Assembly: GCF_001509835.1 (NCBI RefSeq)
Contig: NZ_JXTJ01000003.1
Span: 186,001-250,000 of the forward strand
Direction of reading: 5' to 3'
From: Allobosea sp. WAO
Lineage (GTDB): Bacteria; Pseudomonadota; Alphaproteobacteria; Rhizobiales; Beijerinckiaceae
DNA: 64,000 nucleotides
Each line of letters opens with the position of its first letter. The first letter of the stretch is position 1. Of the stretch, positions 1-8,283 are shown piece by piece. Position numbers and translations under genes: made by a program. The notes under the pieces are model-generated. The model worked only from the letters and a program-made list of their open reading frames with translations, had not been told where the DNA came from and ran no database searches.

Positions 1-2
1 CC

Positions 3-47
3 GCCATCGAGGGCTGGGCGCTGTCCTGCCTGCGCCAGCCCGCCTGA
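3..47 (+). CDS. C-terminal tail of an upstream gene (partial)
   Basis: The first bases of the window read as an open frame of 14 codons ending AIEGWALSCLRQPA and a TGA stop, 26 bases before the fdhD start. It is probably the end of a gene cut by the window edge. Too little is present to name a family. Its closeness to fdhD suggests the same transcript, but this is inference, and the frame could also be chance. Confidence 0.35.
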   Translation, partial: AIEGWALSCLRQPA

Positions 48-73
48 TCGCCTGCGCGGAGCTTAGAGCAACC

Positions 74-967
74 TTGCCGACCGGTGGCGATTTCCTCGAC
101 GACTATCTCGTCCGCCCGGACCCGGCGGCGGCACGGCTCGGCGCCACCGTGCGCGGCATCGACCAGACAGGAGCTGCGGTCGAAACCCGGGTCGTCACCG
201 AGCGGGCGCTGACGCTCTATCTGAACGCCCAGGAGATCGTCACCATGATGACGATCGGCGACCATCCCGACTATCTGGCGCTCGGCTATCTGCTCAACCA
301 GAACATGCTGAAGCGCGGCGATCTCGTCGAGGCGGTCGACTATGACGAGGAGCTCGAGGTCGTTGTGGTGCGCACGCCCGAGCGCACCGATTTCGAGCAG
401 AAGCTGAAGAAGAAGACGCTGACCTCCGGCTGCGCCCAGGGTACCGCCTTCGGCGACCTGATGGAGGCGATCGACGAGATCGAGCTGCCGAAGGCGGAAC
501 TCCGCACCAGCTGGCTCTATGCGCTGACCCGCAAGATCAACACCACGCCTTCGCTCTATCTTGAGGCCGGCGCGATCCATGGCTGCGTGCTCTGCGAGCA
601 GGACAAGCCCTTGGTCTATATGGAGGATGTCGGCCGCCACAATGCCGTCGACAAGGTCGCGGGCTGGCTGTTCCGTCACGATGTCGATCCCGGCAGCATG
701 ATCTTCTACACCACCGGCCGCCTGACTTCGGAAATGGTGATCAAGACGGTGCGCATGGGCATTCCGATCCTGGTGTCGCGCTCGGGCTTCACCGAATGGG
801 GCGTCGAGCTCGCCCGCAAGGCGGGATTGACCCTGATCGGTCGCGCACGCGGCAAGCGCTTCATTGCGCTCTCGGGCGAGGATCGCATCGTCTTCGATCA
901 GGACCCGGAAAGCGTCGAGGACGAGGGCGGCAAGCACCGTCGCAAGGGAGCCGGCGGCGATGACTGA
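74..967 (+). CDS. fdhD: Formate dehydrogenase accessory sulfurtransferase FdhD
   Basis: FdhD passes sulfur from a cysteine desulfurase to the molybdenum cofactor that is inserted into formate dehydrogenase; without it the enzyme is inactive. The 297-residue product has the family hallmark VGRHNAVDK near residues 186-194, the TTGRLTSEM stretch after it, and the usual length. The start is TTG at 74; no better start lies upstream because the previous frame ends at 47. The cysteine loop is unusual: the E. coli protein has a CxxC pair there, but here the motif is SGC120-AQG, with only one cysteine, while a separate C171-V-L-C174 pair sits just before the VGRHN motif. The stop overlaps the mobA start, so the two are translationally coupled. 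The enzyme it serves is encoded 15 kb downstream. Confidence 0.93.
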   Translation: MPTGGDFLDDYLVRPDPAAARLGATVRGIDQTGAAVETRVVTERALTLYLNAQEIVTMMTIGDHPDYLALGYLLNQNMLKRGDLVEAVDYDEELEVVVVRTPERTDFEQKLKKKTLTSGCAQGTAFGDLMEAIDEIELPKAELRTSWLYALTRKINTTPSLYLEAGAIHGCVLCEQDKPLVYMEDVGRHNAVDKVAGWLFRHDVDPGSMIFYTTGRLTSEMVIKTVRMGIPILVSRSGFTEWGVELARKAGLTLIGRARGKRFIALSGEDRIVFDQDPESVEDEGGKHRRKGAGGDD

Positions 968-1604
968 GCCGGCAGATGAAGCGCGGCCGGGGACGCTCGG
1001 CCTGCTGCTGGCGGGCGGGCTCGCCCGTCGCATGGGCGGCGGCGACAAGCCGCTGCGCACCATCGCCGGTCGCACCATCCTCGCCCATGTGATCGAGCGC
1101 CTGGCGCCGCAATGCGACGGGCTGCTGATCAACGCCAATGGCGACCCGGCGCGCTTTGCCGATTACAGCTTGCCGGTCGCCGGCGACAGCGTGCCGGATT
1201 TCGCCGGGCCGCTCGCCGGCATCCTCGCCGGCCTCGACTGGCTGGCGGAGAACCGTCCGGGCGTCGATTGGATGGTCAGCGTCGCCGCCGACACGCCTTT
1301 CATCCCGCGCGATCTCGTCGCGCGCCTGCACGCCGTGCGCCTTGCCGCGGGGGTGCCGCTCGCTTGTGCCGCTTCGGGCGGCTGGACTCATCCGGTGATC
1401 GGGCTCTGGCCGGTCTCGCTGCGCGCTAAGTTGCGCCATGCGCTGACCGTCGAGGATGAGCGCAAGATCGACCGCTGGACCGCCCGCCACGGCATCGCCA
1501 GTGCCGAATGGGCGACCGAGCCGGTCGACCCGTTCTTCAATGCCAACCGCCCGGAGGACCTCGCCGAGGCGGAGCGACTTCATGTCCTGCTGGGCGCGGC
1601 TTGA
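960..1604 (+). CDS. mobA: Molybdenum cofactor guanylyltransferase MobA
   Basis: MobA attaches GMP to molybdenum-molybdopterin, giving the MGD form used by formate dehydrogenase and other DMSO-reductase-family enzymes in the cytoplasm. The 214-residue product begins after its first dozen residues with the nucleotide-binding signature [18 protein letters not shown], followed by the internal AADTPF segment that supplies the metal-binding Asp, and ends with [10 protein letters not shown], the typical MobA C-terminal motif. I chose the ATG at 960 because it overlaps the fdhD stop codon; a longer frame exists upstream but runs inside fdhD without family similarity. The fdhD-mobA pair makes functional sense, since both act on the same cofactor. 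Confidence 0.93.
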   Translation: MTEPADEARPGTLGLLLAGGLARRMGGGDKPLRTIAGRTILAHVIERLAPQCDGLLINANGDPARFADYSLPVAGDSVPDFAGPLAGILAGLDWLAENRPGVDWMVSVAADTPFIPRDLVARLHAVRLAAGVPLACAASGGWTHPVIGLWPVSLRAKLRHALTVEDERKIDRWTARHGIASAEWATEPVDPFFNANRPEDLAEAERLHVLLGAA

Positions 1605-1675
1605 TCGCCTCCGACGGAGTGACTAGCTTCCTGCAATAAGCTCTGCCTATCGGCATGCTATTTGGGGGAAACAGC

Positions 1676-1798
1676 ATGAAGTCCTTCGTTATCGCCGTCA
1701 TTTTCGCCGTCACGGCCGCCTATGCGGCCAGCCTCGTGCTCGCCAATTTCCAGCGCCCCGTCGAGGTGGCCTTCGCGACCAGCGGCGTCAGGCTCTGA
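1676..1798 (+). CDS. 40-residue single-span membrane protein
   Basis: An ATG at 1676 is preceded by a good GGGGGA ribosome site and opens a 40-residue frame. The first 25 residues (KSFVIAVIFAVTAAYAASLVLA) form a hydrophobic helix, either a signal peptide or a membrane anchor, followed by a short tail ending in ATSGVRL. I recall similar tiny proteins with a tail ending in TTGVRL from rhizobial genomes, so it is probably a conserved small membrane protein. Its function is unknown. Its stop overlaps by 11 bases the end of the convergent SRPBCC gene. Confidence 0.62.
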   Translation: MKSFVIAVIFAVTAAYAASLVLANFQRPVEVAFATSGVRL

Positions 1799-2207
1799 GG
1801 CCGCAGCGGCCCTCCAGCAGGGCCTTCAACCTGGCAAGATCATGCGCGACCCAGGCCGCGTCGCGCTCATACTCTTCATCCGTCACGCCACCGCGCCGAT
1901 AGAGCGTGAACACCAGTTCGCAGCCCTCGCCATTGGCGAGGAGGCGCATCGGGTTGTGCATCGGCGCGCCATTGTCGGGGATGACGCTGTGGTCGAGCAC
2001 GCCATGCGCGTTGCGGGCGCTGAAGCGCAGCGTCATCGGCCCCATCGGCGTCTGCGCCCGCCAGTCGAGCCCGCCCGCGGGCTCGAAGGAATGGCCTAGC
2101 CCTGACGCCCATTGCGGAAAATTGGCCGGCTCCGCCAGGAACTCGTAGGCCTCCGCGAAGGGGCATGCGATGCCGATGCCGATATGGCGCGCCGGCTGGA
2201 CAGTCAT
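1788..2207 (-). CDS. SRPBCC-fold (polyketide cyclase/dehydrase-like) protein
   Basis: This 139-residue protein starts with a strand of the START/Bet v1 type (RHIGIGIACPFAEAYEFLA), followed by EPANFPQWASG, the usual helix-turn signature of SRPBCC proteins, and ends in a long helix (DAAWVAHDLARLKALLEG). These proteins form a hydrophobic cavity that binds small lipophilic ligands. The actual ligand cannot be told from sequence. The ATG at 2207 has an AGGAAAAG site about eight bases upstream; the longer frame to 2423 overlaps the divergent gene and lacks similarity, so I rejected it. Confidence 0.75.
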   Translation of the reverse strand: MTVQPARHIGIGIACPFAEAYEFLAEPANFPQWASGLGHSFEPAGGLDWRAQTPMGPMTLRFSARNAHGVLDHSVIPDNGAPMHNPMRLLANGEGCELVFTLYRRGGVTDEEYERDAAWVAHDLARLKALLEGRCGLRA

Positions 2208-2412
2208 GGATACTTTTCCTTTTTCGATGGAACATATAGTGAACGTTGGTGGGTTTGACCTTACGTTGCCAGAGGCGCGCCGCTGGGAACTTGCATGCCG
2301 CGCGGCGGCATGGTCCGGTTCGCTCCGCCGGATTCGCCGCAGGCTAGACCCGTGCAACGCGCATGGCCGCGGCCGGGAGCGGTAACGGGGAAGGAGAGCG
2401 AAGGCTGGCCCG

Positions 2413-3096
2413 ATGAGCGACACTGCCGACGCCTCGAGGAAGATCGTCCGGATCGCCGGCTACGGCGCGGCGCTGACCGCCGGCGTACTGCTCGTGGCGG
2501 CGCTGACGCTCTGGCTGCTGGACCTCTTCTTCCCGGTGCCGGTGCCCCAGACGGTTCCGCCGCCAGCCGCACTCCTTCACCCGTCCGAGGCGCCGGCCCT
2601 TACCTCCCAATCCACCCCTGTGCGCTCGCTCGCGCCGGCCTCCGCGCCGCGGCCGAATCAATTGCAAGGGATCAGGGCGGAGCTCGCCGCGGAGATCGCC
2701 GGCGGTCTGCTCACCGTCGACCGCTTCGGCGGCTTCGTAGCGATCCGCATCGCTGGCCCACTTAGCTTCGAGCCGGGCCGCGCCGATCTGCTTCCCGGTT
2801 TCGCCACACTGGGACAACGCCTCGCCGCGATCCTGGAGCGAGAACCGGGCATTGTCCGCGTCGTCGGCCATACCGATGATCGCGCTCCGCCCCGAGGCAG
2901 CAAGTTCAAGGACAATCAGGCGCTTTCGGCGGCGCGGGCGGTGGCTGTCGCCGACTGGCTACGCAAAGGCCTGAGCGACAAGACCCGCCTCGGCGCCGAT
3001 GGTCGCGGTGGTAGCGAGCCGATTGCCGCCAATACCACGGCCGATGGCCGCGCCCGCAACCAGCGCGTCGAGGTGCTGGTGACGCGGTCGCAGTGA
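2413..3096 (+). CDS. OmpA/MotB-domain protein with N-terminal membrane anchor
   Basis: The product of 227 residues has one membrane helix (about residues 14-42), a proline-rich linker (45-80) and a C-terminal OmpA-like peptidoglycan-binding domain (about 95-226). The domain shows VVGHTDD, the LSAARAVAVADWL helix and GRARNQRVEV, the residues that hold the diaminopimelate group of peptidoglycan. The domain reads most like the C-terminal extension of type VI secretion TssL proteins, but no other type VI gene is in the window. It is therefore best called an orphan cell-wall-binding inner membrane protein. It converges on mrp with nine bases between the two stops. Confidence 0.82.
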   Translation: MSDTADASRKIVRIAGYGAALTAGVLLVAALTLWLLDLFFPVPVPQTVPPPAALLHPSEAPALTSQSTPVRSLAPASAPRPNQLQGIRAELAAEIAGGLLTVDRFGGFVAIRIAGPLSFEPGRADLLPGFATLGQRLAAILEREPGIVRVVGHTDDRAPPRGSKFKDNQALSAARAVAVADWLRKGLSDKTRLGADGRGGSEPIAANTTADGRARNQRVEVLVTRSQ

Positions 3097-3105
3097 CCGC
3101 TGCGC

Positions 3106-4230
3106 CTACTCGATGACGATGCGTGGTGCCGCCCGCACCGGCCCGCTCAGCCCATCCCGGACCTGCCGCGCGATCGCGAGATAGGCCTTGGCATGGGCGC
3201 TGTCCGGGTCGCTCGCGACGATCGGGCGACCGCCATCGGAGGTCTCGCGGATCGGCATCGCCAGCGGGATCTCGCCGAGGAAGGGCACGCCTTGCCGCTC
3301 CGCCTCGTGTCGCGCCCCGCCATGGGCGAAGATGTCGGAGCGATGGCCGCATTCCGGACAGACGAAATAGCTCATATTCTCGACGATGCCGAGGATCGGC
3401 ACCTCGACCTTCCTGAACATGGCGACGCCGCGGCGGGCATCGAGCAGAGCGAGATCCTGCGGCGTCGAGACGATCACGGCACCGGCGAGCGGGGTCTGCT
3501 GGGCCATGGTGAGCTGGGCGTCGCCGGTGCCTGGCGGCATGTCGACGACGAGCACGTCGAGCTCGCCCCAGGCGACCTCGCGCAGCATCTGGGTGATCGC
3601 CGAGATCACCATCGGCCCGCGCCAGATCATCGGCGTTTCCTCGTCGATCAGGAAGCCGATCGACATTATCTTCAGCCCATAGGCCTCCATCGGTGCCAGC
3701 GTCCGGCCCGAGACCAGCCGCGGCTTGCCGGAGATGCCGAAGATCTTCGGAACCGAGGGGCCGTAAATGTCGGCATCGAGCACGCCGACCTTGAGGCCGA
3801 GCGTCGCCAGCGCCACAGCGAGATTGGCGGTGGTCGTCGACTTGCCGACGCCGCCCTTGCCGCTGGCGACGGCAATTATCTGCTTGACGCCGGGTACACC
3901 GGCGGCCTTCGGCACGGCGCCGCCCGGCCCGGCCTGCGCCTGGCGGCGTGCCTGCGTCGCAGCCGATGCCGAAGCCGAGGGCGCCTTGTCGGCGGTCAGG
4001 CCGACGAGCACCTGCCGCACACCCGGCAGGCCGCTCACCGCGCTTTCTGCAGCCTTGCGCACGGGCTCCATCGCCGCTGCCTCGGTCGCGTCGATGCCGA
4101 TGGCGAAGATCACCTTGCCGTCGTCGATCAGCACATCGCCGATCCGGCCTGATGCGGCGAGCGATTGCCCGCTCGCCGGCAGCTTCACCAGTTCGAGCGC
4201 GCGCAGAATGTCGTTTCTGGAGAGGACCAC
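3106..4230 (-). CDS. mrp: Mrp/ApbC-type Fe-S cluster carrier ATPase
   Basis: Mrp (ApbC) is a cytoplasmic P-loop ATPase that holds and transfers [4Fe-4S] clusters. The 374-residue product has an N-terminal MIP18/DUF59-type domain (about 5-80), an alanine- and glutamine-rich linker, the deviant Walker A GKGGVGKST at 124-132, the DMPPGTGDAQL switch segment at 230-240 and the bridging CxxC pair C291-P-E-C294. The start is GTG at 4230; an ATG alternative is not available nearby. It precedes tusA in the opposite order of transcription (tusA is upstream on the minus strand, 34 bases away), so the two probably share a transcript. Iron-sulfur delivery fits with the Fe-S-rich formate dehydrogenase encoded later. 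Confidence 0.93.
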   Translation of the reverse strand: MVLSRNDILRALELVKLPASGQSLAASGRIGDVLIDDGKVIFAIGIDATEAAAMEPVRKAAESAVSGLPGVRQVLVGLTADKAPSASASAATQARRQAQAGPGGAVPKAAGVPGVKQIIAVASGKGGVGKSTTTANLAVALATLGLKVGVLDADIYGPSVPKIFGISGKPRLVSGRTLAPMEAYGLKIMSIGFLIDEETPMIWRGPMVISAITQMLREVAWGELDVLVVDMPPGTGDAQLTMAQQTPLAGAVIVSTPQDLALLDARRGVAMFRKVEVPILGIVENMSYFVCPECGHRSDIFAHGGARHEAERQGVPFLGEIPLAMPIRETSDGGRPIVASDPDSAHAKAYLAIARQVRDGLSGPVRAAPRIVIE

Positions 4231-4264
4231 GGTTGCGGGCTCCGGTTGCTGCAGGCTGGCGGCG

Positions 4265-4495
4265 TCAGGCCGCGGCCTTGCGGATATGGAAGACGAGCAG
4301 GCCGTCCTCGGCGCTGCTTTGCTCGATGGTGTCGCCGGTCTCGCGCATCAGGTTCGGGATGTCGATCGCCGCCATCGGGTCGGTGCATTCGACCAGGAAA
4401 AGCGCGCCGGGCTCGGCCCCTTTCAGCGCCTTGCGCACGCGCAGAGCGGGGAGGGGGCATTTGAGGCCCCGCAGATTGAGCGGGATCGAGGTCAT
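4265..4495 (-). CDS. tusA: TusA-family sulfur carrier protein
   Basis: The 76-residue protein has the TusA/SirA fold signature: LRGLKCPLPALRVRKAL, with the persulfide-carrying cysteine in the CPLP motif, then a second half ending in GLLVFHIRK. TusA-type proteins relay sulfur from cysteine desulfurase to tRNA thiolation or to Moco synthesis. I took the ATG at 4495, which gives the usual family length; a frame to 4633 has no similarity. It lies directly upstream of mrp. Whether it feeds tRNA modification or the FdhD route cannot be decided from sequence. Confidence 0.88.
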   Translation of the reverse strand: MTSIPLNLRGLKCPLPALRVRKALKGAEPGALFLVECTDPMAAIDIPNLMRETGDTIEQSSAEDGLLVFHIRKAAA

Positions 4496-4631
4496 CGGCG
4501 CAGCCTGTCGAAAACGATGCATTTCATATGACGGCTTTTTGCGCGGGGGCAACTGCGGCGGTTTATCTCTCCGCTGTGGCTGCGTGCGGGACATGCCTTG
4601 CCAAGGCCGCAAGCTGCGACATGATCGCAGC

Positions 4632-5909
4632 ATGAGAACGCTTTGGACCGCCCTTTTCGGATTGCTTGCCCTCCTGCCTGCCAGCGCCCCCGCGCAGGAA
4701 CTGCGCGGCCATGGCGGCCCGGTGCGGGCCGTCGCCGTCTCGGCCGATGGCAGGCAGGCGCTGACCGGCTCCTTCGACCAGTCGGCGATTCTCTGGAACC
4801 TCGCCAGCGGCAGCGCCGAAAAGGTGCTGCGCTTCCATCAGGGTGCGATCAATGCCGCGGTGGCGATCGCAGGGCGAGGTTTCGCGACCGGCGGCGAGGA
4901 CGGCAAGGTCGCGCTCTGGCAGGGCGCCGCCGCCGAGCCGGCGAAGGTCTTCAACGGGCATAAGGGGCCGGTTGCGGCGCTGGCGCTTTCGCCTGACGCA
5001 GCGCTGCTCGCTTCCGCCTCCTGGGACGAGACGGTGCGGATCACCTCGCTCGCCGATGGCGCAGTGCGGGTGCTCGAAGGTCACAAGGGGCCGCTCAACG
5101 GCGTCGCCTTCCTGCCGGGCGGCGGGATCGTCTCCTCGGGCTATGACGCGACGCTGCGGATCTGGCCGGCCGATGGCGGCGTGCCTGTCGTCGTGACCGT
5201 GCCGGCGCCACTCAACGGCGTCGTCGTCGCGCCCGATGGCGAGATCGCCGTCGCCGCCGCCGATGGCCGCCTGCGCCTTTTCGGACCGGACGGCGCGGCG
5301 CGGGCCGAGATCGTCATCGGCGAGACGCCGCTGATCGCGCTCGCCATCTCCGCGGATGGCGCGACGATCGCGGTCGGCGGGCTGCGCGGCCAGGTCGCGC
5401 TGGTCGAGCGCCGGACACGGGCGATCCGCGCCACCTTGATCGGGCCGGGGCTGCCGGTCTGGTCGCTCGCCTTCCTGCCCGATGGGCGCGAGCTTCTCTC
5501 CGGTGGGGCCGACCGGCTGGTCAGGCGCTGGAACGCGGTGACAGGCGAGCATATCGGCACGGTCGTGCCGCGGGCCGGGGAGGACACGCTCGCGGCCTTC
5601 AAGGGCGAGCGCGGAGCCGAGGTCTTCCGCGCCTGCGCCGCTTGTCACACGCTGACCCCTGTCGATGGCAACCGGGCCGGGCCGACACTGCACGGCATCT
5701 TCGGCCGCCGCATCGCCACCGCTCCGGGCTATGCCTTCTCGGCGGCGCTGAAGGACATGGACATCGTCTGGAGCAAGGAGACGGTGTCAAAACTGTTCGA
5801 GGTCGGTCCCAATGCCTACACGCCCGGCACCAAGATGCCGGAGCAGACCATCGGCTCGGCGGCTGACCGGCAGGCGCTGGTCGACTGGCTCGAGAAGGTC
5901 ACGCGCTGA
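4632..5909 (+). CDS. Exported WD40 beta-propeller fused to cytochrome c
   Basis: The 425-residue product starts with a clear signal peptide (RTLWTALFGLLALLPASAPAQ), so it acts in the periplasm. Residues about 25-310 are a series of WD40-type repeats (for example VRAVAVSADGRQALTGSFDQ and LALSPDAALLASASWDE). The last 100 residues form a class I cytochrome c: the heme site is CAACH, and GTKMPE supplies the likely axial methionine. The start is the ATG at 4632, chosen for the signal peptide; the same frame is open far upstream over mrp and tusA but is not coding there. A propeller joined to a heme domain suggests a docking electron carrier, but partner and pathway are unknown. Confidence 0.88.
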   Translation: MRTLWTALFGLLALLPASAPAQELRGHGGPVRAVAVSADGRQALTGSFDQSAILWNLASGSAEKVLRFHQGAINAAVAIAGRGFATGGEDGKVALWQGAAAEPAKVFNGHKGPVAALALSPDAALLASASWDETVRITSLADGAVRVLEGHKGPLNGVAFLPGGGIVSSGYDATLRIWPADGGVPVVVTVPAPLNGVVVAPDGEIAVAAADGRLRLFGPDGAARAEIVIGETPLIALAISADGATIAVGGLRGQVALVERRTRAIRATLIGPGLPVWSLAFLPDGRELLSGGADRLVRRWNAVTGEHIGTVVPRAGEDTLAAFKGERGAEVFRACAACHTLTPVDGNRAGPTLHGIFGRRIATAPGYAFSAALKDMDIVWSKETVSKLFEVGPNAYTPGTKMPEQTIGSAADRQALVDWLEKVTR

Positions 5910-5910
5910 G

Positions 5911-5940
5911 CCAAAAGAAAAGGCGGCCCTCAGGCCGCCT
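5911..5940 (-). terminator. Hairpin at the minE stop, terminator of minCDE
   Basis: AGGCGGCC (5921-5928) and GGCCGCCT (5933-5940) form a perfect eight-pair stem around CTCA. Read on the minus strand it is followed by TTTTCTTTTGG, a good rho-independent terminator for minCDE. The minE stop codon lies in the loop and the last minE codons are in the stem. On the plus strand it may also end the WD40-cytochrome gene, although the T-run there is weak. Confidence 0.8.
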
Positions 5941-6193
5941 TCTTGCCCGCGTCGAACGGGATCTCGATGTCGACGGCGAGGGTCGAGACCTTCGCGCCGC
6001 GCTCCATCTTGACGGTGACCTTCTCGTCATCGATCTGCACATGCTTGGCGATGACGCGCAGGATCTCCTCGCGCAGCTTGGTGACGAGGTCCGAACCGCC
6101 GACTGTGGCGCGTTCATGGGCGAGCAGCACCTGCAGCCGATCGCGCGCGGCAGGGGCCGACTGGGAGCGGGAAAACAGGCGACGGAAGTTCAT
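5930..6193 (-). CDS. minE: Cell division topological specificity factor MinE
   Basis: MinE stimulates the MinD ATPase at the membrane and so drives the pole-to-pole oscillation that keeps the division ring at midcell. The 87-residue product has the N-terminal amphipathic membrane-binding segment (NFRRLFSR), the contact helix ([14 protein letters not shown]) that pairs with MinD, and a C-terminal beta-rich dimerisation domain. It overlaps minD by four bases (6190-6193), so the two are translationally coupled. Its final codons and stop lie inside a terminator hairpin. Confidence 0.95.
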   Translation of the reverse strand: MNFRRLFSRSQSAPAARDRLQVLLAHERATVGGSDLVTKLREEILRVIAKHVQIDDEKVTVKMERGAKVSTLAVDIEIPFDAGKKAA

Positions 6194-7005
6194 GCCGCTT
6201 TCCTTCCGAAGATCTTGCCGAAGAAGCTGCGCTTTTCGCCGGGAACGGCGATCGGCAGGGTCTCGCCCTTGAGGCGGCGGGCCGCTTCGAAATAGGCGAT
6301 CGCCGGGGCGCTGCGATTATCGGCCAGGGTGACGGGCGAGCCGACATTGGAGGCGCGCAGCACGTCCATGCTCTCGGGGATGATGCCGAGCAGCGGGATG
6401 GAGAGGATCTCGAGGACGTCGTCGACCTTCAGCATGTCGCCGCGCTCGGCCCGGACGGGGTCGTAGCGGGTGAGCAGCAGGTGCTTCTCCATGCGCTCGC
6501 CATTCTCGGCCTTGAGCGTCTTGGAATCGAGCAGGCCGATGATGCGGTCGGAATCGCGCACCGAGGAGACTTCCGGGTTGGTGACGACGATGGCGACGTC
6601 GGCATGGCGCATGGCGAGGGTAGCGCCCCGCTCGATGCCGGCTGGGCTGTCGCAGATCACCCAGTCGAAGGCGGATTTCAGCGCGGCGATGACCTTCTCG
6701 ACGCCTTCCTGGGTGAGATTGTCCTTGTCGCGCGTCTGCGAGGCCGCGAGCAGGTAGAGCGTCTCGACTCGCTTGTCGCGGATCAGCGCCTGGGCCAGCT
6801 TGGCTTCGCCCTGGATCACGTTGACGAGGTCGTAGACCACGCGCCGCTCGGCACCCATGACGAGGTCGAGATTGCGCAGGCCGACGTCGAAGTCCACCAC
6901 CACGACCTTGTCGCCGTTCTGCGCGAGGGCGGCGCCGAGTGCGGCGGAGGACGTCGTCTTCCCGACGCCGCCTTTGCCCGATGTGACTACGATGACCTTG
7001 CCCAT
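6190..7005 (-). CDS. minD: Septum site-determining ATPase MinD
   Basis: MinD is a ParA-type ATPase that binds the inner membrane when loaded with ATP and recruits MinC and MinE. The 271-residue product begins [19 protein letters not shown] with the deviant Walker A box, has the [11 protein letters not shown] segment, and ends with the amphipathic membrane-targeting helix [12 protein letters not shown] chose the ATG at 7005 because a GGGAGAGG ribosome site precedes it and the family starts exactly there; the frame continues 11 codons further without similarity. It sits between minC and minE in the standard order. Confidence 0.96.
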   Translation of the reverse strand: MGKVIVVTSGKGGVGKTTSSAALGAALAQNGDKVVVVDFDVGLRNLDLVMGAERRVVYDLVNVIQGEAKLAQALIRDKRVETLYLLAASQTRDKDNLTQEGVEKVIAALKSAFDWVICDSPAGIERGATLAMRHADVAIVVTNPEVSSVRDSDRIIGLLDSKTLKAENGERMEKHLLLTRYDPVRAERGDMLKVDDVLEILSIPLLGIIPESMDVLRASNVGSPVTLADNRSAPAIAYFEAARRLKGETLPIAVPGEKRSFFGKIFGRKAA

Positions 7006-7039
7006 TGACCTCTCCCGTTGATGTGGACGCGCCGTCATT

Positions 7040-7792
7040 TCAGGCGAGTGATCCGACCTTGAATGTCTCGCCTTCCAGCCAGAACTGGACGGTCTTGCCG
7101 TGGAGGTCGGCCTCCAGGTCCTCGGCCGTCTTGTAGTAGCCGTCGATCGCGACGAGCTCCGCCTCGAGCTTGCGGCAGAAGATGCGCGCCGAGGCGTTGC
7201 CCATCGTGCCGGCCATCGCCCGTCCGCGGAGCGTGCCGTAGATGTGGATCGAGCCGCCGGCTATGACCTCGGCGCCCGACGCGACCGAGCCGACGATGGT
7301 CACGTCCCCCTCGGTGAAAATGATCGACTGCCCCGAGCGCACCGGCTGGGTGATGACGATGGAGGGCGTCGCCTTCACGGGCTGCGGCTCGGCGGGAGCC
7401 CCGGCCTCTGCGGGTTCCGCGCTTTCCGCCACCGCGGTTTCCTGGACCGGCTCGGCGGTCGGGGCCTCGAAATCCGATGCCTCGCGCCCGCCCGACATCG
7501 CCGGCGGCAGGTCCGGGCTCAGCCAGGACGGCCGCGCGCCCTCGATGCCCATGATCCGCACCTTGCGCGTCGAAAGCTGGGCGACCAGCTCGCGAAGCTG
7601 CTGGCGATCGATCTCGAGCCCTTCGAGATCGAGCACCACCGGGCGCCGCAGGAAGAACCCGGCGGAACGGCCGGCGAGATCGTCGAGCCGCGCCAGCCAA
7701 TCCTCGAAGGGAAGCTCCGGGTTCAGCGTCAGCGCGAGATAGGACCGCCCCTTGAGGCGTATCGGCCGAGATTGGGTTAACACGTTGGTCAT
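7040..7792 (-). CDS. minC: Septum formation inhibitor MinC
   Basis: MinC blocks FtsZ assembly away from midcell. The 250-residue product has an N-terminal FtsZ-inhibiting domain (about 8-95, including GLEIDRQQLRELVAQL), an acidic alanine- and proline-rich linker (about 105-150) and a C-terminal beta-helix domain (about 155-245) with GDVTIVGSVASGAEVIAGG and IHIYGTLRGRAMAG, which binds MinD and dimerises. The ATG at 7792 is preferred over an in-frame TTG at 7840, although its ribosome site is weak. It is the first gene of the minCDE operon, so the promoter must lie in the 490-base gap upstream. Confidence 0.94.
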   Translation of the reverse strand: MTNVLTQSRPIRLKGRSYLALTLNPELPFEDWLARLDDLAGRSAGFFLRRPVVLDLEGLEIDRQQLRELVAQLSTRKVRIMGIEGARPSWLSPDLPPAMSGGREASDFEAPTAEPVQETAVAESAEPAEAGAPAEPQPVKATPSIVITQPVRSGQSIIFTEGDVTIVGSVASGAEVIAGGSIHIYGTLRGRAMAGTMGNASARIFCRKLEAELVAIDGYYKTAEDLEADLHGKTVQFWLEGETFKVGSLA

Positions 7793-7906
7793 CTTGGTTA
7801 ATTTTGCGTTTCCCGGATGTAGCCAGGGAATGGTTAACAAGCGGTAAAGCTTTTCGGGCTGACCTATCGGGAGGCGCTCGCCAGAGATCGCGCCTTAGAG
7901 CAGAAA

Positions 7907-7957
7907 AGCATTTCTTATCAGTATGATAAGAATGGCTTGCCGCCCTGTTGAAATGCT
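7907..7957. repeat. Nested palindromic element in the gap before minC
   Basis: The gap 7793-8283 has no gene I can support. It holds a perfect inverted repeat, TTCTTATCA (7912-7920) and TGATAAGAA (7924-7932) around GTA. This is nested in a second pair, AGCATTTC (7907-7914) and GAAATGCT (7950-7957). The element may be a small mobile palindromic unit of the rhizobial type, or an operator for minC (about 120 bases downstream on the minus strand). The rest of the gap shows no clear structure. Confidence 0.5.
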
Positions 7958-8283
7958 CCGGGCCGCCTCCCCCGGACGCTTCCTTGGGCCGGTGCTCAGT
8001 GAGCGCGCAATCGTGCTGCGCGGGCAAGCATTTGCAGCGGCTTGCGTGAGCTTTCGTCGATCTCGGTCGAGCTTACTCGGGGCACGGTCGGCGTGAATCG
8101 GTGCAGCCCAAGGCAGGCCGGAATCAGCAGCGACCTCCTCGAATCGCTCCGGCCGGCTGCGGTATCGGAAATTGCCGATACCGAGCCTGATGGAAGTGGA
8201 AGGTAGTCCGCCACGCGTCGTCTCTAAGCCGCAGGCGGACATTCGCGCGAACAGCGGCTATCACCGGGGCTCGATCGGAGTAC

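Noticed and set aside
2413..3096. Part of a type VI secretion locus (TssL-like OmpA domain)
   Set aside because: No other type VI gene is in the window and the DotU domain is missing; kept only as an orphan OmpA-domain protein.
3948..4631. Upstream in-frame extension of the WD40-cytochrome gene
   Set aside because: It lies opposite mrp and tusA, and the true start is marked by a signal peptide at 4632.
7895..8242. 115-codon minus frame in the gap before minC
   Set aside because: Composition is not protein-like, it runs through the palindrome, and no ribosome site is present.
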